Origin: Chloroflexota bacterium
Lineage (GTDB): Bacteria > Chloroflexota > Anaerolineae > Aggregatilineales > Phototrophicaceae
Direction of reading: 5' to 3'
Assembly: GCA_026707665.1 (NCBI GenBank)
Contig: JAPOWK010000037.1
Span: forward strand, 31,088 to 95,087
Length of the DNA stretch: 64,000 bases
Part shown: one piece after another, positions 17,550-26,857 of the stretch
Numbering within the stretch: the stretch's first letter is position 1
Layout: each line of letters begins with the position of its first letter
The notes under the pieces: model-generated
What the model was told of the DNA's origin: nothing
Databases searched by the model: none
The model's input: only the letters and a program-made list of their open reading frames with translations
Made by a program: the position numbers and the translations under genes

Positions 17550-17582
17550 TAAGGGCGCCGCTCAATTTGAGTTGCGCCCTTA
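17550..17582. repeat. 33-bp near-perfect palindrome
   Basis: TAAGGGCGC (17550-17558) pairs with GCGCCCTTA (17574-17582), and the inside also pairs as CTCAA (17561-17565) with TTGAG (17567-17571). Such symmetry is compatible with a bidirectional hairpin or a protein-binding site; no gene is adjacent on the right. Confidence 0.6.
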
Positions 17583-17614
17583 CATCGTACAAATCGACGT
17601 GACCCGCCCTGTTG

Positions 17615-17646
17615 AAGTCGTCTCATCGTGAGACGGCTTCCTTTTG
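17615..17646 (+). terminator. Intrinsic terminator-like hairpin
   Basis: AAGTCGTCTCA (17615-17625) pairs with TGAGACGGCTT (17629-17639) with a single G-U pair and a 3-nt loop, followed by CCTTTTG. It would isolate the 16559-17239 genes from the downstream peptide operon. Confidence 0.5.
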
Positions 17647-17803
17647 TTGCTCCATCATGTCGTTCGCGTCAGGAATTGCACCTGGATCGCGGCACGAGCA
17701 ACTCTGGTATCGATCGGCGAGGTCCACTCCCCAAGTGCGGTGGAAATGCACAAACGACCCGATGCTGCCTGAGGCGACAGCGCCACCGAAGCGGCCAATC
17801 GCT

Positions 17804-17832
17804 TTGACAGGCAAATCCAAGTTCGTTAGGCT
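17804..17832 (+). promoter_or_regulatory. Probable promoter of the Dpp/Opp operon
   Basis: TTGACA (17804-17809), 17-nt spacer, TAGGCT (17827-17832). It lies 65 bp upstream of the binding-protein ATG at 17897, giving a short leader. Confidence 0.5.
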
Positions 17833-17896
17833 ATGGAGAGCATGACGAAATTGCGGGTCCGACCGCAAGTTTCTTATTTCAACAGGAGAGGCACAG

Positions 17897-19504
17897 ATGA
17901 GTTTACAAAAAGAGCAAGTGCATGATTTCATCAAGAAGTACAACGAAGGGCGCATCTCGCGGCGGCAATTCTTGCAGGCGGTGACAACCGTCGGCGGCGT
18001 CGCGGTTGCGCAATCGATGATGCCGGGCTTCCGCCTGGCAACCGCACTTGCGCAGGGCACGCCCGTTCAAGGCGGCACGCTCGTCGCAGCCACCATTGAC
18101 AAGCCGGTCAATATGGATCCGGCCTTCGCTGAACTCTATTCGTCGATGCAAGTGTATCAGAATGTTTTCTCCAAGCTGGTATACCTCGATCGCGACAACA
18201 ACGTGCTGCCGGGCTTGGCGCATTCCTGGCAGCAGCTCGATGACTCGACCTGGGAATTCCAAATCGCTGACAACGCCTACTTCCACAATGACGAACACTG
18301 CACCGCCGCCGATGTCGTCTACACCTTCAATCGCCTGTTCGACCCCGATCTTGGCGCGCCAAACGCAGTCTTTCTGACGCCGATCGAGGGCGTCGAAGCG
18401 GTCGATGATTACACCGTCCGCATCAGCACGCAACCGAATTGGGGCGGCTTGCTGGAGGCTTTGGGCGCCATCGTCGAAGTTGTCAATCAGAAGGGCATTG
18501 AAGAAAATGACCCCAGACTCGTTCCCATCGGCACCGGTCCATTCAAGTTTGTCCAATGGGTCAAAGACGACTTCATTGAACTCGAGCGCTGGGACAAATA
18601 TCACAAGCCGAACCAACCCTACCTGGACAAGGTCATCTTCCGCGCCATCTCGGATGACACCGTGCGCCTGACCGGCTTGCAGACTGGTGAACTCAACTGG
18701 ATCGAGCAAGTGCCCTTGCATCGCGCCGACGAGCTCCGCGCCAGCGCCGAAGTCAAAGCCAATCCGGATGGCGAGTTCTTCCCTGATATGTTCTTGATCA
18801 ACTGCTCGAAGCCGCCATTTGACAAAGTGGAAGTGCGTCAGGCGCTTCAATGGGCGCTGCACCGCGAATCCATCGCCAACCTGGTCTGGTTCGGCCAGGC
18901 GGTGCCATCGGCGGAGCCGGTATCGCCATCCAATCCCTGGTATTCTGGCGTGAATGTCTTTGAAGGCGGCCCCGATATCGATAAAGCCAAAGCGCTGTTG
19001 GCGCAGGCCGGCTACGAAGATGGGCTGACCATCCGCTATGCCGCCCAGCCACAGGTGCCGACGCAGCCGCTGGTGGGCCAGCTTCTGGAACAGCAGCTCG
19101 CCCCGGCCGGTTTCCGCGTCGAGGTTGAATCCTTCGAATCGGCTCGCTGGTTCGAGGAGCTCTTCACGCTGAACTACGAGATCACCGGCACATACTGGAG
19201 CGCGACCGCTGATCCCGGCGAGCACTGCCTCTATCCGCTTTCGCATTCGGCGTCGCCCTGGAACTTCTCGGCTTTTAGAGACGCGCCCGAACTGGACAAG
19301 GCGCTGGAAGAATTCCGCTTCACATTGGATCCGGAAGCGCGGCAAAGCGCCTTCGCCAATGTCGTCAGGCTACATCAGGAATACTCGCCGCAAGTGTTCA
19401 TGGTCAACTTCAGACGCACTTACTGGACGCAGCCGAATGTGCACGGCGCGCAGACGCTGCCGACGCTGGAGCTGCGCATGGAAGACGTTTGGATTGACGC
19501 TTGA
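17897..19504 (+). CDS. Peptide-type ABC solute-binding protein (family 5), Tat-exported
   Basis: DppA/OppA-like binding protein (535 aa). The N-terminus has twin arginines (ISRRQFLQAV, residues 19-28), a hydrophobic stretch and an ALAQG cleavage site. Family-5 landmarks are NMDPAFAE, the E-I-A-D-N-A-Y-F-H-N-D strand, TAADVVYTFNRL, PIGTGPFKFVQW and the last-third PLVGQLLEQQL segment. An AGGAG ribosome site lies 9 nt before the ATG. It heads a complete importer (permeases 19791-21697, ATPases 21694-23713) that also co-transcribes amidase-type enzymes, so the substrate is probably a peptide or amide. Confidence 0.9.
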   Translation: MSLQKEQVHDFIKKYNEGRISRRQFLQAVTTVGGVAVAQSMMPGFRLATALAQGTPVQGGTLVAATIDKPVNMDPAFAELYSSMQVYQNVFSKLVYLDRDNNVLPGLAHSWQQLDDSTWEFQIADNAYFHNDEHCTAADVVYTFNRLFDPDLGAPNAVFLTPIEGVEAVDDYTVRISTQPNWGGLLEALGAIVEVVNQKGIEENDPRLVPIGTGPFKFVQWVKDDFIELERWDKYHKPNQPYLDKVIFRAISDDTVRLTGLQTGELNWIEQVPLHRADELRASAEVKANPDGEFFPDMFLINCSKPPFDKVEVRQALQWALHRESIANLVWFGQAVPSAEPVSPSNPWYSGVNVFEGGPDIDKAKALLAQAGYEDGLTIRYAAQPQVPTQPLVGQLLEQQLAPAGFRVEVESFESARWFEELFTLNYEITGTYWSATADPGEHCLYPLSHSASPWNFSAFRDAPELDKALEEFRFTLDPEARQSAFANVVRLHQEYSPQVFMVNFRRTYWTQPNVHGAQTLPTLELRMEDVWIDA

Positions 19505-19516
19505 TCGGCGCGCTAG

Positions 19517-19743
19517 CTTACCCCATCCCCCCAACCCCCTTCCCCAGCGAGCTAGGGAAGGGGGAGCACAAAGAAGCATCACAGCCGCAGTTGCTTTGCA
19601 TCGGATTTGTGCCATGAATCGCGACTTTGAAGGAGAGTTACCCTTCCCTAATTCGCTGGGTCGCGTAGACACAGACCTTCGGGAAGGGCCGGGGATGGGG
19701 TAAGACTTACGGAAGACAGGGAATCTGCAGTACCGGACAAGCC
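19517..19743. mobile_element. MITE-like inverted-repeat element, copy A (left end degraded)
   Basis: CTTACCCCATCCCC at 19517-19530 and GGGGATGGGGTAAG at 19691-19704 are a perfect 14-bp inverted repeat. Adjacent arms carry C-rich and G-rich hairpins (CCCCTTCCCC / GGGAAGGGG). After the right arm the sequence runs on to TACCGGACAAGCC (19731-19743), shared with copy C at 62144-62409. No transposase is inside. It lies between the Dpp binding protein and the permease genes, where it may act as an RNA hairpin affecting relative expression. Confidence 0.7.
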
Positions 19744-19790
19744 GTACAGATTCTCATTACATACTTGCAGTCATTACCGGTGAAGGACCC

Positions 19791-20747
19791 ATGCGACTGT
19801 TGCGCTACATTGGGGGCCGGCTGTTGCTTCTGCTGCCGGTCCTCTTCGGCACATCGGTATTGATATTCCTGCTGCTCCGCCTGATTCCGGGCGATCCAGC
19901 GCAGGTGATTCTGGGCTTGCGCGCGACGCCGGAACGGCTGGCGATCGTGCGGGAAGAATTGGGGCTGGATCTGCCGGTTCATCTGCAATACGGGCAGTGG
20001 CTGGGCAAGCTCCTTCAGGGTGATCTGGGAAAAGACTTCCGCAGCAACGAAGCTGTTATCGCCCTGCTCAGCGTCCGCTTGCCGGTGACGATCCAACTCA
20101 CGCTGATGTCGCTGACGATGGCGGTCTTGATTGCCGTGCCATTGGGCATAAGGGCGGCCATCAAGCCGGGCGGAATCGCCGATCGCGCCTCGATGCTGCT
20201 CGGCTTATTCGGCATTTCCATCCCGGACTTCTGGCTCGGCATCATGCTGATCCTTTTCTTCGCGCTGGGACTGCGCATGTTTCCTTCCTCCGGTTACGTC
20301 AGGCTGGATCATGACCTGCTGGGGAATCTGCGCGCCTTTTTCTTGCCGGCGTTGACCTTGGCGGTGGGGCTATCGGCCGTGCTGGTGCGCATCACGCGTT
20401 CGGCGGTGTTGGAAGTGCTTGAACTAGACTTCGTGAAATTCCTGCGCGCCAAGGGCCTGCGGGAACAACTCGTCATTTATCAGCATGTTTTGCGCAACGC
20501 CAGCATACCGATTGTGACGGTCATCGGATTGCAATTCGGCTATCTGCTCGGCGGCGCCGTGATCGTCGAGGAAGTCTTCAGTTTGCCCGGGGTCGGCCGG
20601 CTCATCGTCAGCTACACCTTGGAGCGCAACTATCCCGTTGTACAGGCGGGCATGCTGGTGGTCGCCTTCCTGTTTATCATTGTCAATCTGGCCACAGACG
20701 TCATTTATGCCTTGCTGAATCCCAAGATCCGCGGGGCGGGAACATGA
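19791..20747 (+). CDS. Peptide ABC permease, DppB/OppB type
   Basis: Inner-membrane permease (318 aa). It opens with the DppB-typical RLLLLLPVLFGTSVLIFLLLRLIPGDPAQV segment, has the extracytoplasmic L-G-L-D-L-P-V-H-L-Q-Y-G-Q-W-L-G loop, and six hydrophobic segments. The EAA loop (DFVKFLRAKGLREQLVIYQHVLRNASIPIVTV, about residues 202-235) contacts the ATPase. Its stop overlaps the DppC gene by 4 nt. Confidence 0.93.
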   Translation: MRLLRYIGGRLLLLLPVLFGTSVLIFLLLRLIPGDPAQVILGLRATPERLAIVREELGLDLPVHLQYGQWLGKLLQGDLGKDFRSNEAVIALLSVRLPVTIQLTLMSLTMAVLIAVPLGIRAAIKPGGIADRASMLLGLFGISIPDFWLGIMLILFFALGLRMFPSSGYVRLDHDLLGNLRAFFLPALTLAVGLSAVLVRITRSAVLEVLELDFVKFLRAKGLREQLVIYQHVLRNASIPIVTVIGLQFGYLLGGAVIVEEVFSLPGVGRLIVSYTLERNYPVVQAGMLVVAFLFIIVNLATDVIYALLNPKIRGAGT

Positions 20748-21697
20748 GCGCGCGGGCTGGTCTTGCTGGAAGGCTGATCGATCGGTTGCGAGATGGGTAC
20801 GCCGCCAGCCGGTCCGCCTTCGTCGGCGGGGCGATCATCGCAGTGCTCGTCATCATGACCGCGACCGTATCGCTCTATTCACCGTACAAGCCCGACGCGA
20901 TGGATTTCATGGCGCCCTTGAGCGCGCCGACGGCGGCGCATCTGCTGGGCACGGACAATTTCGGCCGAGACATCTTGACGCGAGTCTTATACGGTTATCA
21001 GATTTCCCTGGCGGTGGCATTGGGCTCGGTGGGATTTGGCTTGGCGGCCGGCGTGACGCTCGGTTTGCTCGCCGGTTATTTCGGCGGCGCGCTGGACAAC
21101 ATCATCATGCGGCCGATGGATGTGCTGATGGCATTTCCGGCGATCGTGCTGGTGGTGGCATTGACCGGCTTCGTCGGACGCGAACTGGCGGTGATGGTGC
21201 TGGCGGTGGCGGTCGTCTATGTGCCGATATTCGCACGGGTCATGCGCGGCTCAACACTGGAAGTGGTCAGCGAGCTCTACGTCGAAGGGGCGCGGGCGCG
21301 TGGCGCCTCGCACCTCCGCCTGATGCTGCGCCATATCTTGCCCAATGCCATCGCGCCGGTCTTGATACAGGCTTCGATCTTGATGGGCATCGCCATCCTG
21401 TTGGAATCGGCTTTGAGCTTCATCGGCTTGGGCACACAGCCTCCCGATCCATCGCTGGGGCTGATGCTCTCCGAAGGGCGCTCTTTTATGCAGCAGGCGC
21501 CCTGGATGGTGATGGTGCCCGGACTGGCGATTTCGCTTGCTGTGCTCGGATTCAACCTGCTCGGCAACGGCTTGCAAGATCTGCTCAACCCCGCGAGCCG
21601 CTCGGCGGCAGCGAAAAGTACTGACTTGCGGGGCCAAGGCGACAAACCATCGGGGCCTGTTAGCGGCGTAGCGCATGCGAAAAAAGAGGGAAGATGA
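20744..21697 (+). CDS. Peptide ABC permease, DppC/OppC type
   Basis: Second permease (317 aa). It shows the N-terminal first helix and S-P-Y-K-P loop, GTDNFGRDILTRVLYG (about residue 66), and EAA loop with ARARGASHLRLMLRHILPNA (about residue 184). The C-terminal tail after LLNPASRS is longer than usual and low complexity. Start ATG at 20744 lies in a 4-nt ATGA overlap with DppB, and the stop overlaps DppD by 4 nt. Confidence 0.93.
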   Translation: MSARAGLAGRLIDRLRDGYAASRSAFVGGAIIAVLVIMTATVSLYSPYKPDAMDFMAPLSAPTAAHLLGTDNFGRDILTRVLYGYQISLAVALGSVGFGLAAGVTLGLLAGYFGGALDNIIMRPMDVLMAFPAIVLVVALTGFVGRELAVMVLAVAVVYVPIFARVMRGSTLEVVSELYVEGARARGASHLRLMLRHILPNAIAPVLIQASILMGIAILLESALSFIGLGTQPPDPSLGLMLSEGRSFMQQAPWMVMVPGLAISLAVLGFNLLGNGLQDLLNPASRSAAAKSTDLRGQGDKPSGPVSGVAHAKKEGR

Positions 21698-22656
21698 ATC
21701 TACTTTCGGTGCAAAATCTGAGGGCGGAATTCTTCAGCGGCGGACGCTGGCTGGAGGCGGTATCGGATGTCAGCTTTGACTTGCGGCGGGGCGAAATTCT
21801 CGGCTTGGTCGGCGAATCCGGCTGTGGCAAATCCACTATCGCCTACAGCATCATGCGCCTGTTGGCGAGCAATGCCCGCATCAGCGCGGGCGAGGTCTGG
21901 CTGGAGGATGTGAATCTGACGGAAGCCGATGAAAATACATTGCAGGGCTTGCGCGGCAGCCGCCTCTCGATGATATTCCAGGACCCGATGACGGCGCTGG
22001 ATTCGCTGTTCACGGTTGGGCATCAGGTGGTGGAGACGCTGCAAGAACACCTCGGTCTCAACCTGGCGGAGGCGCAGGAGCGGGCATTGGCGTTGCTGCG
22101 GCAGGTGGGCATTCCGGCGGCGGAAGAGCGCTTAAGCGCTTATCCTTATCAATTCAGCGGCGGCATGTCGCAGCGGATCGCCCTGGCCATCGCCATCTCC
22201 TGCCATCCCCAGGTGCTGATCGCCGATGAACCGACCACAGCGCTGGATGTGACAATTCAAGCGCAGATTTTGCATTTGATCCGCCGCCTTCTGGTCGAGG
22301 AACAAGGCACGGGCGTGCTCCTGATCACGCACGACCTGGGCGTGGTGGCGCAAGTATGCGATCGCGTTGCCGTCATGTACGCTGGTAAAATCGTCGAGTT
22401 CAGCGATGTCAATTCAATCTTCAAGAATCCGCTGCATCCTTATACGCAGGCGCTGCTCAAGTCGCTGCCGAGCCAAGGCATCGCTCGCGGCGCGCTGGAG
22501 AATATCCAGGGGCGCGTGCCCAGCCTGACGGATTGGCCCACGGGCTGCCACTTTCATCCGCGCTGCATCCATGCGCGGGCGCTTTGCCGCGAGAAGGCGC
22601 CTCCATTGCGGAGCGCTGCCGAGAGCCAAGAGGTGGCTTGTGTCCTCTACGAATGA
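21694..22656 (+). CDS. Peptide ABC ATPase, DppD/OppD type
   Basis: Cytoplasmic ATPase (320 aa) of the importer. Walker [10 protein letters not shown] (about residue 43), ABC signature FSGGMSQR (about 153), Walker [13 protein letters not shown] (about 176), H-loop ITHDLG (about 211), and the family's C-terminal oligopeptide_dimer domain with cysteines in [18 protein letters not shown], consistent with a 4Fe-4S or zinc site. It pairs with the following DppF. Confidence 0.95.
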   Translation: MNLLSVQNLRAEFFSGGRWLEAVSDVSFDLRRGEILGLVGESGCGKSTIAYSIMRLLASNARISAGEVWLEDVNLTEADENTLQGLRGSRLSMIFQDPMTALDSLFTVGHQVVETLQEHLGLNLAEAQERALALLRQVGIPAAEERLSAYPYQFSGGMSQRIALAIAISCHPQVLIADEPTTALDVTIQAQILHLIRRLLVEEQGTGVLLITHDLGVVAQVCDRVAVMYAGKIVEFSDVNSIFKNPLHPYTQALLKSLPSQGIARGALENIQGRVPSLTDWPTGCHFHPRCIHARALCREKAPPLRSAAESQEVACVLYE

Positions 22657-23713
22657 CGGCGACAATCCGCTGCTGCGCGCCCATGGATTGAGCAAGTATT
22701 TTCCGCTCGAGTCCGGCATTCTGGCGAGCTTGCGCGGGGCGCAGGCGGCCGTCAAGGCGGTTGAATCGGTGTCGTTGGACGTCTACGCCGGGCAGACGCT
22801 GGCCATCGTCGGCGAGTCCGGATCAGGCAAGAGCACCCTGGGGCGCCTGCTGCTGCGGCTGATGCAGCCGAGCGCCGGCCACGTCCAGTACAAAGGCGAG
22901 AATATCTTCGCCATGAATCGGACGCGGCTGCGGGCCTTCCGACGGCAGGCGCAGATCATTTTGCAGGACCCTTACGCCTCGCTGAATCCGCGAATGCGTG
23001 TCGGACGCATTATCCGCGAGCCCCTTGACATATACCGCGAAGGCAGCCTGGCGGAGCGTGAGAGACGGGTACAAGAGCTGCTGGAAAGAGTCGGCTTGAC
23101 GAGCGCGCAGGCGCGATCCTATCCGGCCGAGTTGAGCGGCGGGCAACGGCAGCGTGTCTGCATCGCGGCGGCGCTGGCGCTTTCGCCAGAGATCATCATC
23201 GCCGATGAACCGACTTCGTCGCTGGATGTCTCGGTGCAAGCGCAAACGCTGAACCTGCTTTCTGAATTGCAGCGGGATTTCAATCTGACATATGTATTCA
23301 TTACCCACGACTTAGGCGTTGTGCAGCATTTCAGCGACCGGGTGGCGGTGATGTACCTCGGCAAAATCGTAGAAGAAGCGCCGACCGCAACCCTCTTCGC
23401 CGCGCCGCAGCATCCCTATACCCAAGTCCTGTTCTCGGCGATTCCCCTGCCCGATCCGTCTCGGCGGATTAACTGGGAGCTGCCGACGGGGGAGCCGCCT
23501 TCGCCGCTTGATCCACCCTCCGGCTGCCACTTTCACCCGCGCTGTCCGAAGGTGATGGCTGACTGCTCGGCGACTGTGCCGAAGCTGCAAACGACGGCGC
23601 CTGATCGTCGGGTGGCTTGCCTCTTGTATGAAGACCGGAAACATTCACCACCGAGTGCACCGAGTAAAGTGAGGACACCGAGTTCTAATATGGATGGCGG
23701 AGAAACTTCATAG
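22640..23713 (+). CDS. Peptide ABC ATPase, DppF/OppF type
   Basis: Second cytoplasmic ATPase (357 aa). Walker A GESGSGKST, ABC signature LSGGQRQR, Walker B IIIADEPTSSLD and the C-terminal [15 protein letters not shown] dimer domain are present. The frame is open upstream to 22571, but the GTG at 22640 begins [16 protein letters not shown], which matches family N-termini, and it overlaps the previous stop by 17 nt. The last 30 residues are a Pro/Ser-rich tail. Confidence 0.9.
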   Translation: MSSTNDGDNPLLRAHGLSKYFPLESGILASLRGAQAAVKAVESVSLDVYAGQTLAIVGESGSGKSTLGRLLLRLMQPSAGHVQYKGENIFAMNRTRLRAFRRQAQIILQDPYASLNPRMRVGRIIREPLDIYREGSLAERERRVQELLERVGLTSAQARSYPAELSGGQRQRVCIAAALALSPEIIIADEPTSSLDVSVQAQTLNLLSELQRDFNLTYVFITHDLGVVQHFSDRVAVMYLGKIVEEAPTATLFAAPQHPYTQVLFSAIPLPDPSRRINWELPTGEPPSPLDPPSGCHFHPRCPKVMADCSATVPKLQTTAPDRRVACLLYEDRKHSPPSAPSKVRTPSSNMDGGETS

Positions 23714-23885
23714 CAGAGCCTCATGTTACACTATGCGCGCAGTTACAGTCCGCCTGATCGGCATTGAATAAACAGTGCACTTGGGGTGACAAAATTGAGA
23801 TTCTTCGTTGCAGCGAAAACTCGCCCGACAATTCGTCGCCCAATGAAAGCGGCAAAACCGAAACGTTAAGGACAGGAGACAAGAC

Positions 23886-24101
23886 ATGAGCTATGGCAGA
23901 GCAAGTTCGGATGAGGTGCTGGAGCCAGGCATCGTCCTGGCATTGGCAAACAAGATGGGGCTGTCCATCTCGCCGGAAGAAGCGGAAACGCTGACGGCCC
24001 TGCTGATGAATCATCTCGCGGCTGTCGACTCCTTCGACGCCTTTGATTTACAGGATGTCGTGCCAACGCCAATCTTCCGGCTGGAGGCAAGCGATGACTG
24101 A
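23886..24101 (+). CDS. AtzG/GatC-like small amidase subunit
   Basis: A 71-residue helical protein directly before an amidase. It has the DUF4089/AtzG pattern: an amphipathic helix (LANKMGLSISPEEAETLTALL), then F-D-L-x-D-V-V-P-T-P-I-F-R-L at the end. AtzG forms a heterotetramer with the amidase AtzE, and GatC with GatA; the product here probably stabilises the amidase encoded in the same transcript. GGAGACAAGAC lies before the ATG. Stop overlaps the amidase start by 8 nt. It is not a true GatC, since no GatB-like gene is nearby. Confidence 0.75.
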   Translation: MSYGRASSDEVLEPGIVLALANKMGLSISPEEAETLTALLMNHLAAVDSFDAFDLQDVVPTPIFRLEASDD

Positions 24102-25509
24102 GTTGACTGACCTTTCATTGAGCGAAGCGAGCGACATGCTTGGCGCCGGCGAAGTTTCCTCTCTTGAGTTGGTGGAAGCGAATCTGCGCGCGATTGAAAA
24201 AACCGAACCCGTCGTGCAAGCCTACGCCAAGATCCTCGCCGACGAAGCGCGGGCGGCGGCAAAGCGCGCTGACGCCGAGATTGCAGCGGGCGATCGGCGC
24301 GGTCCCCTGCATGGAATACCCATCGGCATCAAAGATAATATCTATACCGAGGGCATCGTTACCGAATCCGGTTCCCAGGTCATGACGGGTTTCCTGCCTG
24401 ATTATGACGCGACCTGCGTCGCCAATCTCAAGCAGGCGGGCGCGGTCCTTATCGGCAAACTGCGCTGCCATGAATTTGCCCTCGGCTCGAATGAACCGCC
24501 CACGCGAAGCCCCTGGAATCTGGACTGCTATCCGGGCGGGTCCAGCATCGGCTCCGGCGCGGCGGTGACAAGCCGCTCGTCCTTCGGCGCCTTGGGCACC
24601 GATACCGGCGGCTCCATCCGCGTGCCGTCATCAATCAACAATCTGGTCGGCATGAAGGCGAGCTTTGGGCGCGTTAGCATCTACGGCGTCGTGCCCGTCG
24701 CCTGGTCACTTGACAATGTCGGTCCCATGACGCGCAAGGTACGAGACAATGCGCTGCTGCTCGCTGGTATGGCCGGTTATGAGCCCAAGGATCCTACCAG
24801 CGCGAAACAGCCCGTGCCGGACTTCTGCGCCGAGCTGGAAGCGGGCGTTGCTGGCGCCCGCATCGGCGTCGAGCGGGATTACTTCTTTTATGACGGCCTC
24901 CAGGAAGAAATACGAGCCTCGGTGGAGGCGGTCATTGCCGAGTATCAGCGGCTCGGCGCCGAGATCATCGAGATCAGCCTGCCGGAACTCGAGATCACAC
25001 AGGACGCGCTTTTCACCATCGTGCTCGCGGAATGCAGCACCTATCATCGCAAGCTGATCCGCCAGCATAGCGAAAAATATGACCCGTCCACACGCGCCAT
25101 CGTGCAACTGGGGGAGCTGATACCGGCGACGCATTATCTGGCGGCGCAGCAAGCTCGTTCTTTGTATCGCACTGCGATCAATAAGGCCTTCAGCGAACAG
25201 CGGCTCGATGCCATGCTCTGGCCGACGATGCCGATTGCGACCGCGCCGCTCGACCAACTGTATGCGTTGCGCGCGGATGGTTATCCGGAAACGCCAGTGA
25301 GCTCCATGTGTCATCACACCTTCAACGCCAACCTGGCAGGTCTGCCGGCGCTGAGCGTTCCTTGCGGCATCAACAGCGAAGGATTGCCATTCGGCTTCCA
25401 ACTGACAGGACGCGCCTTTGACGAAGCGACGGTTTATCGGATCGCCTACGCCTATGAGCGCGAGCACGATTGGCATCTTTGCAAAGCGGAAGCGATTGAG
25501 GATCTATAG
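24094..25509 (+). CDS. Amidase signature enzyme, AtzE/GatA-like
   Basis: Cytoplasmic amidase (471 aa) with the Ser-cisSer-Lys triad: Lys80 in PIGIKDNIY, Ser150 in PGGSSIGSGAAV and Ser174 in DTGGSIRVPS. The GGSSIGSG segment is the family signature. A longer frame starts upstream at 24043, but the ATG at 24094 overlaps the AtzG-like stop and begins M-T-E-L-T-D-L-S, the usual start. Within a peptide importer operon it probably hydrolyses an imported amide or ureido compound to ammonium and an acid; the exact substrate is not given by sequence. Confidence 0.9.
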   Translation: MTELTDLSLSEASDMLGAGEVSSLELVEANLRAIEKTEPVVQAYAKILADEARAAAKRADAEIAAGDRRGPLHGIPIGIKDNIYTEGIVTESGSQVMTGFLPDYDATCVANLKQAGAVLIGKLRCHEFALGSNEPPTRSPWNLDCYPGGSSIGSGAAVTSRSSFGALGTDTGGSIRVPSSINNLVGMKASFGRVSIYGVVPVAWSLDNVGPMTRKVRDNALLLAGMAGYEPKDPTSAKQPVPDFCAELEAGVAGARIGVERDYFFYDGLQEEIRASVEAVIAEYQRLGAEIIEISLPELEITQDALFTIVLAECSTYHRKLIRQHSEKYDPSTRAIVQLGELIPATHYLAAQQARSLYRTAINKAFSEQRLDAMLWPTMPIATAPLDQLYALRADGYPETPVSSMCHHTFNANLAGLPALSVPCGINSEGLPFGFQLTGRAFDEATVYRIAYAYEREHDWHLCKAEAIEDL

Positions 25510-25744
25510 CCTCTCGATGCCTTAACTTTCCGTCGGAATTACCGGCTAAATGTTGTTGTGGTACAGAGCATTTGCCGCCGAACGGCATTGAGCGCGCCGG
25601 GGATTTGACGCCCGTGGGCCGATACGGCACATCAATTGAGACGGGAGCGTTGGCGGTATTGCTCGCTTCAGATAAGGCTGGCTGCATCACCCGCTCAACT
25701 AACGCAAGGGCCGCTGGCCTGATGCGCCCTTAGGAGGACTGAAC

Positions 25745-26665
25745 ATGCGCGGAGAACTGGAACGCGCTCTTGACCGGCTGATGGATGGCCTGCGCGCCAA
25801 TTGGGCGCTCTATGTCAAATATACCGGCACTGGTGAAGAAATCTGCGTCAATGCCGACACCTTGATGGACACGATGAGCACCATCAAGATCCCGGTTCTT
25901 GTTACCCTGTATCGCCTGGTCGACGCCGGTGAACTCGATCTGGCTCAGAAGTACACGCTGGACACGAGCTTCAAACGATTCGGCAGCGGCGTCTTGCAAT
26001 ACATGGACGAGGGCATGATTTTCACCTTGCGCGATGCCGCGACCCTGATGATCATCGAAAGCGATAATACCGCGACCGATTACTGTTTCGCGGCGATTGG
26101 CGGGCCAGCCGCGGTGAACGCGACCATGCGCGAACTCGGCTTCAGCGACATCAAAGCCTTGGGGAACTGCCTCGACTGGTTTAGCGCCTTGGCCAGCGTG
26201 ATTGATCCGGCGCTTGGCGAGCTCGGACCGGCAGAGTTGTTTCGCGCCGGTTATCCCGATTTGGCCCCGGAAGACTGGATCAGCGCGCGCGACCGCTTCC
26301 ACTTTGAAGAAGGCCCGCCTTTCAGTCGAGCCAGCGCCCGCGCCCTTGGTCACTTGCTGGAAATGATCTGGAACGACAGTTGCGCCAGCCCGGAGGCTTG
26401 CGCCGAAATGCGCGGTATCTTGCATAATCAGATATCTCGTTCGCGGCTGCCGAAGTACTTGCCCGAAGCGAAAATCGCGCACAAGACGGGCGATTTTAGT
26501 CCCTTTATCGCCAATGATATTGGCGTCATCGAAACGCGCAATATGGCGCCGATCATCATCTGTGTGCTGATGGCGGGGCATCGCGGCATCTGGGAAAACC
26601 TGGAAGATACAGTGGCGCGCATCGCGGAGAAAGTCTGGGTATATGGACTATATTCCGCTCAATAA
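25745..26665 (+). CDS. Class A beta-lactamase-like serine hydrolase, no signal peptide
   Basis: A 306-residue beta-lactamase2-family protein. Catalytic motifs are Ser45-x-x-Lys48 (STIK), SDN in ESDNTATDY (residues 99-101 approx.) and the K-T-G triad in AHKTGDFSP. The usual Sec signal peptide is missing: the N-terminus is hydrophilic and starts R-G-E-L-E-R-A-L-D-R-L. Cytoplasmic location makes penicillin defence unlikely, so a D-amino acid peptidase or esterase on an imported peptide or lactam is inferred. GGAGGACTGAAC lies upstream of the ATG. It shares the strand with the amidase but is 235 bp away. Confidence 0.8.
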   Translation: MRGELERALDRLMDGLRANWALYVKYTGTGEEICVNADTLMDTMSTIKIPVLVTLYRLVDAGELDLAQKYTLDTSFKRFGSGVLQYMDEGMIFTLRDAATLMIIESDNTATDYCFAAIGGPAAVNATMRELGFSDIKALGNCLDWFSALASVIDPALGELGPAELFRAGYPDLAPEDWISARDRFHFEEGPPFSRASARALGHLLEMIWNDSCASPEACAEMRGILHNQISRSRLPKYLPEAKIAHKTGDFSPFIANDIGVIETRNMAPIIICVLMAGHRGIWENLEDTVARIAEKVWVYGLYSAQ

Positions 26666-26857
26666 AGTCAAAACCTAACAAGCAGTCTGGCTATCGCTCG
26701 CCGACGTTCGCAGGCTAAATCTCTGGCTCCGCCCGAGCGGGCCTGCCGCCACTGAATGGCTTGGATCGTGGGCTTGATGAATATATCCTGAAGAGCAGCA
26801 GCGTTCCCTGTACGGCGCTGCTCGCAGAATTCATTCGCTTGATTTGTGGAGTCAACA

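Noticed and set aside
17903..19345. A 480-codon leftward open frame inside the Dpp binding protein
   Set aside because: Shadow of the sense gene; no homology pattern, no ribosome site.
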